Below, one piece after another: positions 42,326 through 52,188 of a stretch of DNA of 64,000 nucleotides. Made by a program: the position numbers and the translations under genes. Position 1 is the stretch's first letter, and each line of letters starts with the position of its first letter. Below the pieces are notes generated by a model. The model saw only the letters and a program-made list of their open reading frames with translations, did not search any database and was not told the origin of the DNA. The stretch spans positions 25,273,460 to 25,337,459 of the forward strand of contig OY759223.1 of NCBI GenBank assembly GCA_963662175.1. Reading direction: 5' to 3'. The stretch is from Aradus depressus. Taxonomy: Eukaryota; Arthropoda; Insecta; Hemiptera; Aradidae.

Positions 42326-42429
42326 TAGGCTAGAATTTATGACAATATAGATCTGAGCGGGCCATATAGTGGAAGGTAGACTGGAAGGGGTTGCAAACAG
42401 TATCAGATATGGTTTATCTGATTTTATTT

Positions 42430-42777
42430 TCCCAGCTACACGATGTATTGGGGAAGTTATATAATCGGTCAACAAATCGATGCCATTTTCAATTTCATAT
42501 TTTCCGACCTCCAAATTCCAAATATGAAAAAAAAAATGGTCTGTGTGGCTGTGAACACAATAAATCCCGGTAGAATGAATGTATCGATACATTTTATATG
42601 TGTGACCAGAACCCCATAAGGATAACACCTATCGATTTTCAGCCAAACTGCCAAAGGGAAGCGGAGGATTAGGGGGAAGGATTAACTCAAAAACTAATAA
42701 CTGCCGTTGTACTGAATGTTTTACACGAAGTTTCATGTGTTAATTCCAAAGTGCATAAAATTGAGATCTTATACTTC
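42430..42777 (+). repeat. U-family repeat, head side
   Basis: Head 'gtattggggaagttatataa' at 42447, 'tttccgacctccaaattcc', 'gaacacaataaatcccggta' and the following blocks. It is interrupted by the PIF/Harbinger element and continues at 43494. Confidence 0.65.
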
Positions 42778-42780
42778 TTA

Positions 42781-43490
42781 AGCCGGGTCCACACCTACAA
42801 ATATTTTCGCCGCAAATTTATTTATCACACAAATATTTATTTACGAAAATGTTTACGTCTCCCCGCACAAGCCATACTTGAAAACAAGTGGAGGTTACAT
42901 CACTGTTTCCCGAGTTGTTTATTTTTGTCGAGGTTCTTGTACTTTTCTGCTTAAAAATGTATTATTTATATTAAAAAATAATCTAAACTATGGATATGAA
43001 CAAGAAAGCTGCACTTATTTTGATTCAAAAAAAAATTTAGTGTTCCTTTTTTCTACTTTTGGTTCAATCAAGTTAACAAATAGTTCAAAATCATCTACAG
43101 ATACAATCAAAAAGTTTTTGAAATGGCCGTTAGTTTCATCTATTTGTTTTTTGTTTTCCTTCTTTTTAAGCAAATGGTACAAAACAATAAAAGCAGCACT
43201 CTTTTTCTTCATAATCAACTCAGACATGATAAGCAACTCAAATGCAAAAAATAAACATCAAAATATAGCAAAGTTGGGGTGTACGTTACTAAATGAATTT
43301 TGAAATGTTTGAGAAGCGTTCACATTAGAAACAGCATGCGGCGCAAATCTCTTTGATGTTCGTCAAAAAACTGACAAGCTACGGATCATGTGCGCTGAAT
43401 GTGACAAAAATTCTTGCGTCCTTTCCGTGCGCCGCACACGTCCACACTCTCTAGAATGCGTCGTAAATATTTGTAGGTGTGGACCCGACT
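42781..43490 (-). mobile_element. PIF/Harbinger deletion derivative, second family
   Basis: Inverted termini: AGCCGGGTCCACACCTACAA at the left and, on the complement of the right end, AGTCGGGTCCACACCTACAA. Flanks are TTA (42778-42780) and CTA (43491-43493), consistent with a mutated TWA duplication. The 710-bp interior keeps the N-terminal part of a transposase on the minus strand. The TIR differs from that of 27263-27943. Confidence 0.65.
43015..43236 (-). pseudogene. PIF/Harbinger transposase N-terminal remnant
   Basis: The 73-codon frame starts MLIMSELIMKKKSAAFIVLY. It has a K/E-rich linker (residues about 24-36) and then HFKNFLIVSVDDFELFVNLI followed by EPKVEKRNTKF. The last part matches the region before the DDE domain of Harbinger nucleases, where 'FxNFxRMxxxxFExLLxxIxPxIxKxxT' is usual. 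The catalytic domain is absent, so this is a dead fragment. Assignment rests on that motif and on the matching element ends. Confidence 0.6.
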
Positions 43491-43493
43491 CTA

Positions 43494-43835
43494 CACGTCT
43501 GTTAACTCGATAACTCCCGTTAGAGTGAATATATTGACACAAAAAATATACATGTAACCAGAACTCCCGAAGAACAACACTTTTTGATTTGCAGCGAAAT
43601 CGGTCTAAGAGAAGGGGGGATCTGAGGAGGAAGCTCAACTATAAAAACCGAAATAGCTGCCGATGTAATGCATGTATCGATTTTAGTATTAGGTTTCAGA
43701 AGCCTCCATTGATTTTTCAAGTAAACTATTGATTTTTAGCACAAGCCGTCGATGGATTTCAGAGGGAGAGCGAAAACTAAAATGATTAATTCGTTGTGGA
43801 GAAGTACATTGTCATGATTCTCCAACTTTTTTTTT
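43494..43835 (+). repeat. U-family repeat, continuation
   Basis: 'tgttaactcgataactcccg', 'gaacaacactttttgatttg', 'ccgaaatagctgccgatgta' and the tail 'gtggagaagtacattgtc' with hairpin relic 'atgattctcc'. Confidence 0.6.
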
Positions 43836-44039
43836 ATGCTACCCCTAAGTTAAATAACTTTATTTAACTTATATTTACTCACAATCAGTGTATTAACTAT
43901 AACAGTTTTTTTGTACAATTGATTTATTGTAGACAGTATGTCAATTTGAAATCGGATTGTTTTGTCTGCAAGGGTCTAGTTTTTTGTTCAGTTTCTGGTC
44001 TGTCCCCACGAGTCTTTTGATTTACACTCTGTCGTACTT

Positions 44040-44275
44040 GTAGTTAGTTATTGTGACACATGCCCGGACTTTAACTATGCGGTCATATCGCCTACTACCA
44101 GCATGCTATTTCATCAATCTTGTGGACATACTGGCTCGGGACCATCGCTTAATGTCCCATCCGAAGGACGTTGTGTTCTAGGCTTTTTCACCTCCCAAAT
44201 AAAAAATTTCAGGGCCTCTGCCGGGTTTTGAACCCGCGATCTTGTGCTCAGTAAGCACTGAGCTACCGTCGACCT
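44040..44275 (-). repeat. SINE with internal deletion
   Basis: Tail 'agttagttattgtgacacat', body missing about 90 bp after 'cttgtggacatact', box B 'gggttttgaacccg', head 'gagctaccgtcgacctc'. Confidence 0.85.
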
Positions 44276-44585
44276 CTCGTATTTATATATTATATAATTC
44301 AGTGAGATACAATGTCCCAGCTTCAGTTATATTATTCTCCTTGGCATCTTTAATTTCTTAGTGGTGTGAGATTTTTGTTTCAGAGCTATAGGAAGAAATA
44401 TCCGTTGTGTTAGCACTTATCGTGGCCACAAGTTTTTTTTGTTTCTCTTCGTTGGACAAAGGAGATGAAAAAATATCGCACTTATCCGGATGAGAGAGGA
44501 AAAAAATAATATAAAAATAATAATAATAATAATAATTTCACATGAAATGAAAATGAAAAAAAATTGTACTATTGTATATATGTTG
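44276..44585. other. No gene recognised
   Basis: AT-rich. A (TAA)n run lies at about 44515-44535. Confidence 0.45.
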
Positions 44586-45173
44586 CAGTCAAAGTATGAA
44601 TTCCAGTGAATGTATACATTAACTAGTCAATGTATACATTGACTGAATTCTCTAGTCAAAGTGTACATGGATGTATACACTTACGTCTATGCCTTAGTGA
44701 AAGTATAAATAGCATTAATAACATAAATCGAAATATTACAAAAGTTGGGGGCGTATTAGCCGGCGTTCCGCCGGCGGGACGATATATCTGCCCCTCCCGT
44801 GGTTCCTATATTTGAAGTAGTACTGGTTCTAGCTTATAATTAAAATCAGCTTTTATTCAAAAGATCCATTTTAATATTGTTTACAAATGTTTATATTTTA
44901 TGTTATTGTTGCATCTTTCCTAGATATTTATATTGTAAAATAAATTTTGAAGTTTAGTTTTAGTTTTTTTTATTTTACAAAAACCTTTTTTTCTCATTTA
45001 TTTATACTTTCACTAAGGAACACTAGAAAATGTATACATTGTCTAGTAAATGTATACATTCTCTAGCAATAGTGTTCATTTTTATAATCAATTGATACTT
45101 TCACTAAAACGGCTAGTTAATGTATACATTGACTAGTTAATGTATACATTCACTGGAATTCACACTTTGACTG
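44586..45173. mobile_element. Unclassified TIR element with palindromic motif array
   Basis: Both ends read inward CAGTCAAAGT(A/G)TGAATTCC and continue as inverted repeats for about 70 bp. The perfect palindrome AATGTATACATT occurs six times, two in the left arm and four in the right. Near 44750-44775 lies a GC-rich hairpin, 'gccggcgttccgccggc'. Target duplication is unclear (TG at both sides at most). No transposase recognised. Confidence 0.75.
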
Positions 45174-45794
45174 TGACATATACATAAAAAGTAAAGAACA
45201 GTATGACGTACAAAGAAATAGATAAATAAATTAGTGCTACATTGGAGAAAAACTAGACAATTATAAATATAGATACACAAAAGATTAACATGAAAAAACA
45301 TAAAGTTAACAGCTTAATTATGATGAAAAAAAAATAAATAAAAGTATCAATATAAATAAGAGAGAATCTGTAAAAAAAAAAAAAAAAGAAAAAAAAAAAA
45401 TCCATATAACTAAGAAAAAATAAAATAGATAATAAAAATGGACAGAGCATAATACTATGATGGTTGATTATAACAGAGAAGGGAGGATGCCCAGACAAGG
45501 TTTGAAATTTTAGACAGTAGGGGCTAGATAGAGAAGTGTGAGGAGAAAGAAGAAAAATAAAATAAGTTAAAATAAAAAATAAATAAATGCATAATAATAA
45601 TATATATTTGTGTAAAATCAACAAAAAAGGAATATTAGTGATTATGATCGAATAATTTAGAAAATATGATAAAAAAATATAATAAAAATAGAGGATGACA
45701 AAAAAAAGAGAAAAAAAAATGGGATAAGTAAATAATTTAAATTATTAGATAATTGGGGTTGACGAATTAGAGAATACATGGGAGAGATGACATT
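45174..45794. other. A-rich unassigned DNA
   Basis: Purine/A-rich on the plus strand with poly-A runs near 45370-45400. A 123-codon open frame on the other strand (45253-45624) is low-complexity Phe/Leu/Ile from this composition and is not a gene. Confidence 0.5.
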
Positions 45795-45871
45795 TAAGCC
45801 CTTATCATCAGACTATATATACTTCGTTATCTAATAAATAATGTGCAAAAACTATAGCTTGAAATTTAATA

Positions 45872-46215
45872 GGTTAGGTAAGGTTTTATGACTCATACCC
45901 GGGCTTTAACTATGAGGTCATATCGCCTATCCAGAGCGCTCTTTCGTCACTCTGGTGGACATGAGCCGGACTCTACTCTGGGAGTCCTAAATTTTGCCTA
46001 CCCTAAATTTTTATTCATCTAGGACAGGGGTATTTAACGAGTACCTGACACCGTACAGGCTCGGGGCCATCGCTTAACGTCCCATCCGAAGGACGGCGTG
46101 CTCAAGTTTATTTTACCTCCCAGATAAAATAAACTAAGGGCCTCGGTCGGATTTCGAACTCACGATCTTGAGCTCAGAAGACAAGCACGCATAACACTGA
46201 GCTACCGGCGCCCTC
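45872..46215 (-). repeat. SINE, full length with 12-bp TSD
   Basis: 344 bp flanked by TGAAATTTAATA (45860-45871 and 46216-46227). Tail 'ggttaggtaaggttttatga', head 'gagctaccggcgccctc'. Box A is intact on the minus strand; box B has one change ('gatttcgaactc'). Confidence 0.93.
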
Positions 46216-46229
46216 TGAAATTTAATATA

Positions 46230-46949
46230 AAATATATATTTGTTTTCCTGTAATTTATGGGGTTATAGGAAAAATATCATATCAATAGAGAACAGTAAAA
46301 AAACGTTTAATTTAGATATACGGGAGATGGACGGACATTGTAAATTGAAAAACGGCACTATAACTGTTTGGATTTCATCGTTTCTATAAATCAACTTTTA
46401 TCGGACTGATATAGTAGATAGAAAAACACCACAATACACTTGATTACATAATGGGATCTATGCTTTGGAACTATAATACCATTTTGATTTGATACTTCAT
46501 CAATGGAAGTATTGAGGATCTTATGTAATCGATGTATTTCGGAATTTCTAGTTTCCCAACCTGCAAAAAAAAAAAAAAAAATCTATATTTCAATTGGCTA
46601 TTAAGAATACTACATGTGAAATTTCATGATAATCCGACCATTAGTTGATGAGCTAGAACAATTTTTATGCTTAGCCCCTCTCATAACCCCCCTCCCGCTC
46701 AAAATTTTCATACGCCATATAGCCTATTTTTCAATCTGGCTCTAAAGAATGCTACATTGCCACCAGAACAAATTAGATAAGGATAAATCTTTTTTTCAAA
46801 AATTCCTAAAATCCACTTTTTCAGCAGTTTTTTTGCTTAAACAAACAAAACGGCTGTTCCAAGTTAGATAAAATTCCTGTCAGATCTTATTTACATTGAT
46901 ACGCTTCGATTGGCACCAAAGCGGAGTCGATATCGAGACAAACGTACAA
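46230..46949. other. No gene; one U head
   Basis: A U-like head at about 46510-46570 ('gatcttatgtaatcgatg'). The following 'cataacccccctcccgctca' region is unassigned. Confidence 0.4.
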
Positions 46950-47060
46950 CGTCCGATCTGAAAGACGATGTGCTCAAGGTTTTTTCAACTCTCAGATAAA
47001 AAAGAACCTAAGGGTCTCGGACCCGCGATCCTGAGCTTTATAGGCAAGGATGCTACTCCT
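46950..47060 (-). repeat. SINE scrap, head side
   Basis: 'acaacgtccgatctgaaaga', 'ctcagataaaaaagaacct' and 'cggacccgcgatcctgagc' are decayed SINE pieces. Confidence 0.6.
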
Positions 47061-47400
47061 CAAAACCTTTTTAAAATATATTCCAGATAAATGAAACGCG
47101 TTAATGAACAATATATGGAGTAAATTCTAACCAGACAGACTTTAAAAACTATTTTCATGAAGGCAAGAGAAGATTGGTGGTGATTGAGATCCTGTTGACA
47201 GAATCACCCCTCCAGCTTTTTTTTTTCTTTTTTTTTCAAATAAGAGAGAAAACACGGTTCGAAATTGATACAACCCACACACCATGTTGCTTGACATTCT
47301 GTCTCTCTCAGTGACAAAAAAATACAAATAAATCGACATTCTTTCAAGTACAAAACACACATCTTGGAAACCCAACTTTTAGAAGAGGGGAAAAAAATAA
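47061..47400. other. No gene recognised
   Basis: Unassigned DNA between a SINE scrap and the 45-bp minisatellite. Confidence 0.4.
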
Positions 47401-47414
47401 TTAATGTTAGCCAC

Positions 47415-47755
47415 CAGTTCCAGGAATACTGGATTCACAAGAAGTCTGGCTATTCTTGAGTGTTCCATGGTTGCTGGAGTCACAAAAAGTTGGGTTGTCT
47501 CAACGGTTTCAGGGTTGCTAGAGTCACAAGAAGTCTCGTTATTCTTGAGTGTTCCCAGGGATGCTGGAGTCACAAAAAGTTGGGTTGTCTCAACGTTTTC
47601 ATGGTTGCTGGAGTCACAAGGAGTCTGGTTATTCTTCAGTGTTCCAGGGATGCTGGAGTCACAAAAAGTCAGGTTGTCTTCAGTGCTCCAAGTATCAAGA
47701 AGTAGGGTTGTCTTGACAGTTCCAGGGATGCTGGAGTCACAAGAAGTCGCTCTAC
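47415..47755. repeat. 45-bp minisatellite
   Basis: 'gctggagtcacaa(a/g)(a/g)ag' recurs at about 47473, 47517, 47563, 47607, 47652 and 47730, mostly 44-46 bp apart. Two alternating subtypes ('agttgggttgtctcaac' and 'agtctggttattcttgagtg') suggest a higher-order unit of about 90 bp. Confidence 0.9.
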
Positions 47756-48159
47756 AGGGCGGTACTTTCTTCTGATATCTCAGAACAGTCTACACATCTT
47801 ACTACTAACATATTGTGTCATTGAGCGACGAGCATTAGTTGACGGTTTCGCATGACGATAATTCTATCTAATGTTTACACAAAGACAACAAATTAAATTT
47901 TAAAAAAGTTTGAACTCAATAATTCAAATGATAATATTGTTAAAAGCTGAAAAGAGGCTAAGAGTAAAATTACATTTTTTAAAAGCATTTGGCCTTATTA
48001 GGGTACTTTTGGAAAAACAACCCTTCAAAGTTGGTAATAAGGTAGACGAGGTACCCATTACCACATACGAAGAGGTCAGGCGTTCCCCTGTCCCGACATA
48101 GATTTTTTTCATTATTAAACAAGTTTCCTTATGGGAAAGTGAAAATAAATAAAAACAAA
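47756..48159. other. No gene recognised
   Basis: Overlapping short open frames at about 47910-48112 on both strands show no recognised domain. Confidence 0.4.
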
Positions 48160-48262
48160 CTTTTTTTAGTTATTGTCTCTTCCATAAAAAAATATATATA
48201 AACTACTGGTTTCAATAGTACACCGTCTTCAGATTGAGTTCTAAAGTAAGACACGTTTGTTG
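48160..48262 (-). repeat. Ribozyme-class-2 element remnant
   Basis: On the minus strand 'ctgaagacggtgtactattg' then 'aaaccagtag'. The CTGAAGA box and GAAA are present, but stem II is not clearly paired and stem III has lost its symmetry. Confidence 0.45.
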
Positions 48263-48269
48263 AGCGCTA

Positions 48270-48412
48270 TCTTTGAGCTACCGGCGCCCTCAAAGAGCAT
48301 ATCATATTTGTCTCTTGAAGGCGCTGATAGCTCAGAGAAACGTGCTCAAGATCGCGGGTTCAAAACCCGGCTGAGGAGGCTTAGGTTTTTTTATCTGGAA
48401 GGTGAAAATATC
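48270..48412. repeat. Two SINE heads facing each other
   Basis: A reversed head scrap 'gagctaccggcgccctcaa' (48274-48292) is followed by a forward head 'gatagctcagag' with box B 'gggttcaaaaccc' and 'ttatctggaaggtgaaaa' (48316-48412). Neither has a body. Confidence 0.7.
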
Positions 48413-48914
48413 CGGGATTATAGGGTATATGAAATGTGACGTGACTTCTTAAAATTAAAATCATAAGCTTGTCACATCGATAAAATAACTGAATGAGTAT
48501 CAATGAAAAAATAAATTGAAATTTTTTAACATACGAGGTATGTCTATTAAATAACAAGAACGTGATTTTTGAGCTGAATCTGTGAACATTGACAAAGACA
48601 CCGCATGGAAAATTTTACACGAGGATCTTAACATGACAAAAGTTTGTGCAAAGATGGTCTCACACCAGAGCAAAAAGAACGTTGCAAGGAATGTTGTATT
48701 GACATTCTGGAGCAACTGTATGACGAAACCTGGATCCTCCAGTATGATCCTGAGACCAAAAGATAGTCAATACACTGGAAAAGCACAGTTATCACCAAGA
48801 ATGAAAAAAGCTCGTTCAAAGCATGTCAATTTTCAAAGCCATACTCATTGTGTTTTTCGATATCAAGGGTGTAATTTTGGAAGAATGGGTTCGTTAACCA
48901 GCATTTATTATAAG

Positions 48915-49159
48915 TGAAAACTGACATTATTGCAGAGATACTGTGATATAATTCAAATGAACTTGAATGAAATAAAACTAGTTTATTTGTGGTATTGTCT
49001 AATTTCACAGAATATAATATATATACATGGCAGTACTGTCAGTCTTATCTCTTACACTTTTGGCTGAGGATGGTAGAAATACCGAAAGTACTCCCATGTA
49101 AATATAGTTGGTGAAATTAGACAATACCACAAATAAACGAGTTTTATTTCGTTCAAGTT
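48915..49159 (+). mobile_element. Ribozyme-bearing inverted-repeat retroelement
   Basis: 245-bp insertion in a mariner remnant, flanked by the exact 13-bp duplication CATTTATTATAAG (48902-48914, 49160-49172). It has a ~45-bp unpaired outer segment at the left ('cattattgcagagatactgt'). Then come 50-bp inverted arms (48959-49008 and 49111-49160), and a hammerhead core in the right half (49058-49098). The left-half ribozyme is decayed. No coding sequence. The irregular TSD length across the family (11, 13, 14 bp) points to reverse transcription rather than a cut-and-paste mechanism. Confidence 0.82.
49058..49098 (+). ncRNA. Hammerhead ribozyme core, class 1
   Basis: CTGAGGA (49064-49070), stem II GGTA/TACC closed by a GAAA tetraloop, GAAA (49084-49087), palindromic stem III AGTACT, then C (49093) at the cleavage position. 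Stem I: TGG before and CCA after pair. Every invariant hammerhead position is satisfied. Confidence 0.75.
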
Positions 49160-49299
49160 CATTTATTATAAGGAAGTTATGCTAAATAAAGCTGAGAGAA
49201 AATCAGGAAAAAACGGTCACAACTGCGGAAAAATGGTTTCATTCTTCACCGGACAATGCGCCTGATCACACAGCACTTTCTGTGAAGCAGTTTTTTTAC

Positions 49300-49864
49300 C
49301 GAAAAAAAAAATTATTACTACTAGCATTATAATTGTAATAGATATAAATAAAGTTGAGTTATTTATTAGTCTCGTACATGAAATTGTGATAATGATGATG
49401 TGGAAATATTCTAAAGTGTTAACAAAGAGGAGTAGTTGTTCATCATACACTATGTTATTTTGTGTAGTTTTATTTAGTCCCAGTTTTAATAAACTATTAA
49501 GTAACCTGCTTTTTGAGCAGAAATTAAGGTATTTCATGCCTTGGTTTCTGTCAGAAGTCTGTCTATCCTCGATAAAGTTGTGTCGCGAAAGTGGACCGGT
49601 TGCCTGAGTTTCTTATTTTTAATTTTCTCAAAATAAGTTAGAGTATAACACACACTATTTATCCTTAGTGATGTCCTTTAATAAAAGTGATTTTAGTGTC
49701 TATAAACAAAGCTATTGACACTAAAATGCCAATAAATAAAGGATTTCAGTTGGAAATAATAAAATCGAGGAGGAAAATCAGAGTTATTATTGGGGTGTAT
49801 TGTCTAACAACCCCAAATCATGTTGGCGTCAATGACAGACTTACGACCATAATAACATGAGAAA
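49300..49864. other. No gene recognised
   Basis: AT-rich DNA. Overlapping short frames on both strands (49217-49607) match no family. Confidence 0.4.
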
Positions 49865-50560
49865 GCAGTCGTCGGTGAATCTCTGATCGACCGTTTGCGC
49901 TAATAATCAATAGTTAGGTGCTCCTAAAAGCTCATACTAAATTTTATGTCGATTCATTACCATCAGCAGTTATTAATATTTTTGAGTTGAGCCACATCCT
50001 CTTAAGCCCATCTTCCCTTCGTCTGATTTCGCTGAAATTTAACAAGTATTGTTCTCATGTGGTTTTGACTTTAAATATAAAATTTCATGTCGATATATTC
50101 ATTACATCGGCAGTTATTAAGGTGTTTTTGTTGAGCTACCTCCTCTGAAGCCCATTTTCCTTTCGTCTGATTTCGCTGAAATTTAACAGGTATTGTCCTA
50201 GTGCGGTTTTGACTTTAAATATAAAATTTCATGTCGATACATTCATTACATCGGCAGTTATTGAGGTTTTTGTGTTAAGCCCTTCTCAGATTCTCCTTTT
50301 CCTTTTGCCTATTCCGCTAAAAATAATTAAGTGTCATCCTTATGGGGTTTTGAACTTACAAATGAAATTTTGTATCGATACATTTATTATATCGTGAATT
50401 ATCGTATTCACAGAGATTTTTTTTTATTTTTCTAATCTGGAGATTGGAAAACCTGAAATTCAGTTGAAAACTCCTCATAGATTTTCTGACGAATTACATA
50501 ACTTCCCGTATACAGTGTGAATCACCGGCTATGTACTTCCCCACCACGAATTAATCAATT
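49865..50560 (-). repeat. U-family repeat, expanded internal blocks
   Basis: Reversed U with four successive ~130-bp internal blocks ('atgtcgatacattcattaca', 'tcggcagttattgaggtttt', 'tcgtctgatttcgctgaaat'). The end is 'ttacataacttcccgtatac' at about 50495-50514. Next to it a second tail starts ('gtgaatcaccggctatgtac'). Units have multiplied in tandem within the element. Confidence 0.7.
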
Positions 50561-50879
50561 ACGATTTTCCTCCAAAACCAATGGACTTCTCAATCCTGCT
50601 CAATTCTCTGTCGGTACCTTCAGTACGTCACCAGTTTTTAAGGTTTTGAGTCAAGGGTCTCTCCCTACATGTTATTTTTGGTGTCTTTATTTATTTCCAG
50701 TTGATCTAGACATCAAGCTTTTTGACCAAAAATAGAGCTTAGATCATTCCTTGAAAACTTAACAATTTATACATTTTTAAAGAGACTTTGTATGTCATTG
50801 AATAATTACCATTTAGATTACATTACAACTTCTTAGTTGAGAAATGTGGACATATTCTGGTAACTTGAAATAAATAAAA
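50561..50879. other. U-like start then unassigned DNA
   Basis: 'gatgaattaatcaattacga'-type U sequence fades out after about 50600. The rest is unassigned. Confidence 0.35.
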
Positions 50880-50952
50880 CTTCTTTTTCGAAATATTTTT
50901 ACTCCACAAAAACATTTATGCATAAACGACCGATTTCGGCATTACTCAGTTT
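50880..50952 (-). repeat. Ribozyme-class-2 element remnant
   Basis: 'gcataaacgaccgatttcgg' and 'cattactcagttt'. On the minus strand the core is reduced to CTGA...GCCGAAATCGGTC. It is the target of the insertion that follows. Confidence 0.45.
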
Positions 50953-51154
50953 GATACTCAACATTTTTTGCAGAGATATTGTGAAACACTTAATAAAAAG
51001 TAAAGAAAAAACGTATGTTTTTAAAAAAAATATTGTCTATTACACAAATATATATCTATCTTCATCCTCGACTAACTCCCATATTATATATTATATATAT
51101 TTGTGAAATAGACAATATTTTTTTAAAAAACATACGTTTTTTCATTACTTTTTG
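50953..51154. mobile_element. Ribozyme-bearing element, decayed copy
   Basis: 202 bp flanked by the 11-bp duplication TTACTCAGTTT (50942-50952, 51155-51165). Same layout as 51991-52285: outer segment 'gcagagatattgtgaaacac', then inverted arms ('aaaaaacgtatgttttt' against 'aaaacatacgttttttc'). The ribozyme centre is degraded ('atcttcatcctcgactaac'). Confidence 0.72.
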
Positions 51155-51159
51155 TTACT

Positions 51160-51814
51160 CAGTTTCCTGAGTCGAACGGTTTCTTTTAGATACATTATGT
51201 AGGAAGGTGTTGGATTTTCAACAACAAATTCCTAACTCTAAATCCACTGGAATTTCCTACTAGTTCTAATTACCTTACTTACCTACCTGGAGTACCAATA
51301 TGAACAGTTCGCACTCACCGAAATTGGATATTGGAATTGGTGTTGTGTCGAAACCAGTAGTTTACGTAAACATCTTTTTGTGAAGTAGACAAGCGATGAT
51401 TAGCGTTAGACAAGATTTCTGTAAAGTGGTTTGTTTTATTTATTTAAATTATATTGCAGAGGTTATTGTAAACTTCAATAAGACAATTTCGTAGAATAAC
51501 AATCAATCAAGAAGATTTTGTCAGAACCCAAACTAGCCGAACAGAAACATTCAATACAGAATTGATGTTTTTTTAAAGCTAATATATTTGGACTGATGAT
51601 GTTGTTTGTGTGCGCGTGTGAAGTTTGTTTGTAAATGTTCATGATTTGTGATAATTTGTTGTTCATTTCTTTCTTTGAGATGTTATTTAGGAATGTTTGT
51701 GTTGGGTGGGTTCCATATTGCTCGGGGCAAACAAAACAAAAAACATGGCGATTCCAATCTGCATCATTTCATTCAGCCTTTTGTTTAAAATGGAATTTAA
51801 TTTAACATAAGGAA
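51160..51814. other. No gene recognised
   Basis: Unassigned DNA. Nothing with domain similarity. Confidence 0.4.
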
Positions 51815-52049
51815 GTATTGTAATCAGGACAAAAATATGAGATCGAGTTTTGAATGGAATTTCATAGTTTTTCTAATTTTGGCAGCGCTCAGAAACTTTT
51901 CAATTTGATTAGATTTTGACCAAGATCAGACCCAAAATTTATATTTATTACTTAATCGAAAATCTCTTTGAATAAACGTTATACAGAATAAAAATAAAGA
52001 AAACGTATGTTTTTTTAAAAAATATTGTCTATTTCACAAATAATATATA

Positions 52050-52095
52050 ATATGGGAGTACTTTCGGTATTGCTACCATCTTCAGCCACGACTTA
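52050..52095 (-). ncRNA. Hammerhead ribozyme core, class 1
   Basis: Mirror of 52141-52188: CTGAAGA at 52079-52085 on the minus strand, stem II GGTA/TACC with a GCAA tetraloop, GAAA at 52062-52065, stem III AGTACT, C, and stem I GTGG/CCAT. Confidence 0.78.
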
Positions 52096-52140
52096 ACAAA
52101 TACAAAAAAGTTTTTTTTTTTTTGTTTTTTTTGTACTTGT

Positions 52141-52188
52141 TAAGTCGTGGCTGAAGATGGTAGCAATACCGAAAGTACTCCCATATTA
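52141..52188 (+). ncRNA. Hammerhead ribozyme core, class 1
   Basis: CTGAAGA (52151-52157), stem II GGTA/TACC closed by GCAA (a GNRA loop), GAAA (52171-52174), self-complementary stem III AGTACT ending at 52179, C17 at 52180. Stem I pairs GTGG (52147-52150) with CCAT (52181-52184). The self-complementary stem III implies that two strands dimerise to form an active ribozyme, as in known satellite and Penelope hammerheads. Confidence 0.78.

Larger units (their letters stand above)
48533..49297 (+). pseudogene. mariner transposase remnant split by ribozyme element
   Basis: Starts with a mariner-type end (ACGAGGTATGTCTATTAAAT after TA) and jumps to the middle of the transposase: INKE-type 'VNIDKDTAWKILHEDLNM' and 'KVCAKMV'. 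Frameshifted pieces then match 'YDETWILQYDPET' (catalytic-core motif with its first Asp region) and 'FFDIKGV'-type sequence. After the insertion (48915-49159) the frame resumes (YYKEVML) and ends near 'DNAPDHTALSVKQFF', the second conserved Asp motif. Several frameshifts and stops are present and the N-terminal half is deleted. The family is the Mos1-like mariner group; it is not the source of the fragment at 17455. Confidence 0.82.

Noticed and set aside
42878..43303. 141-codon plus-strand frame
   Set aside because: It is antisense to the recognisable Harbinger transposase fragment at 43015-43236.
45253..45624. 123-codon Phe/Leu-rich minus-strand frame that looks like membrane segments
   Set aside because: It is antisense to an A-rich low-complexity tract. 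No conserved motif.
47404..47775. 81- and 123-codon frames
   Set aside because: They follow from a 45-bp minisatellite, a multiple of three, which keeps frames open.
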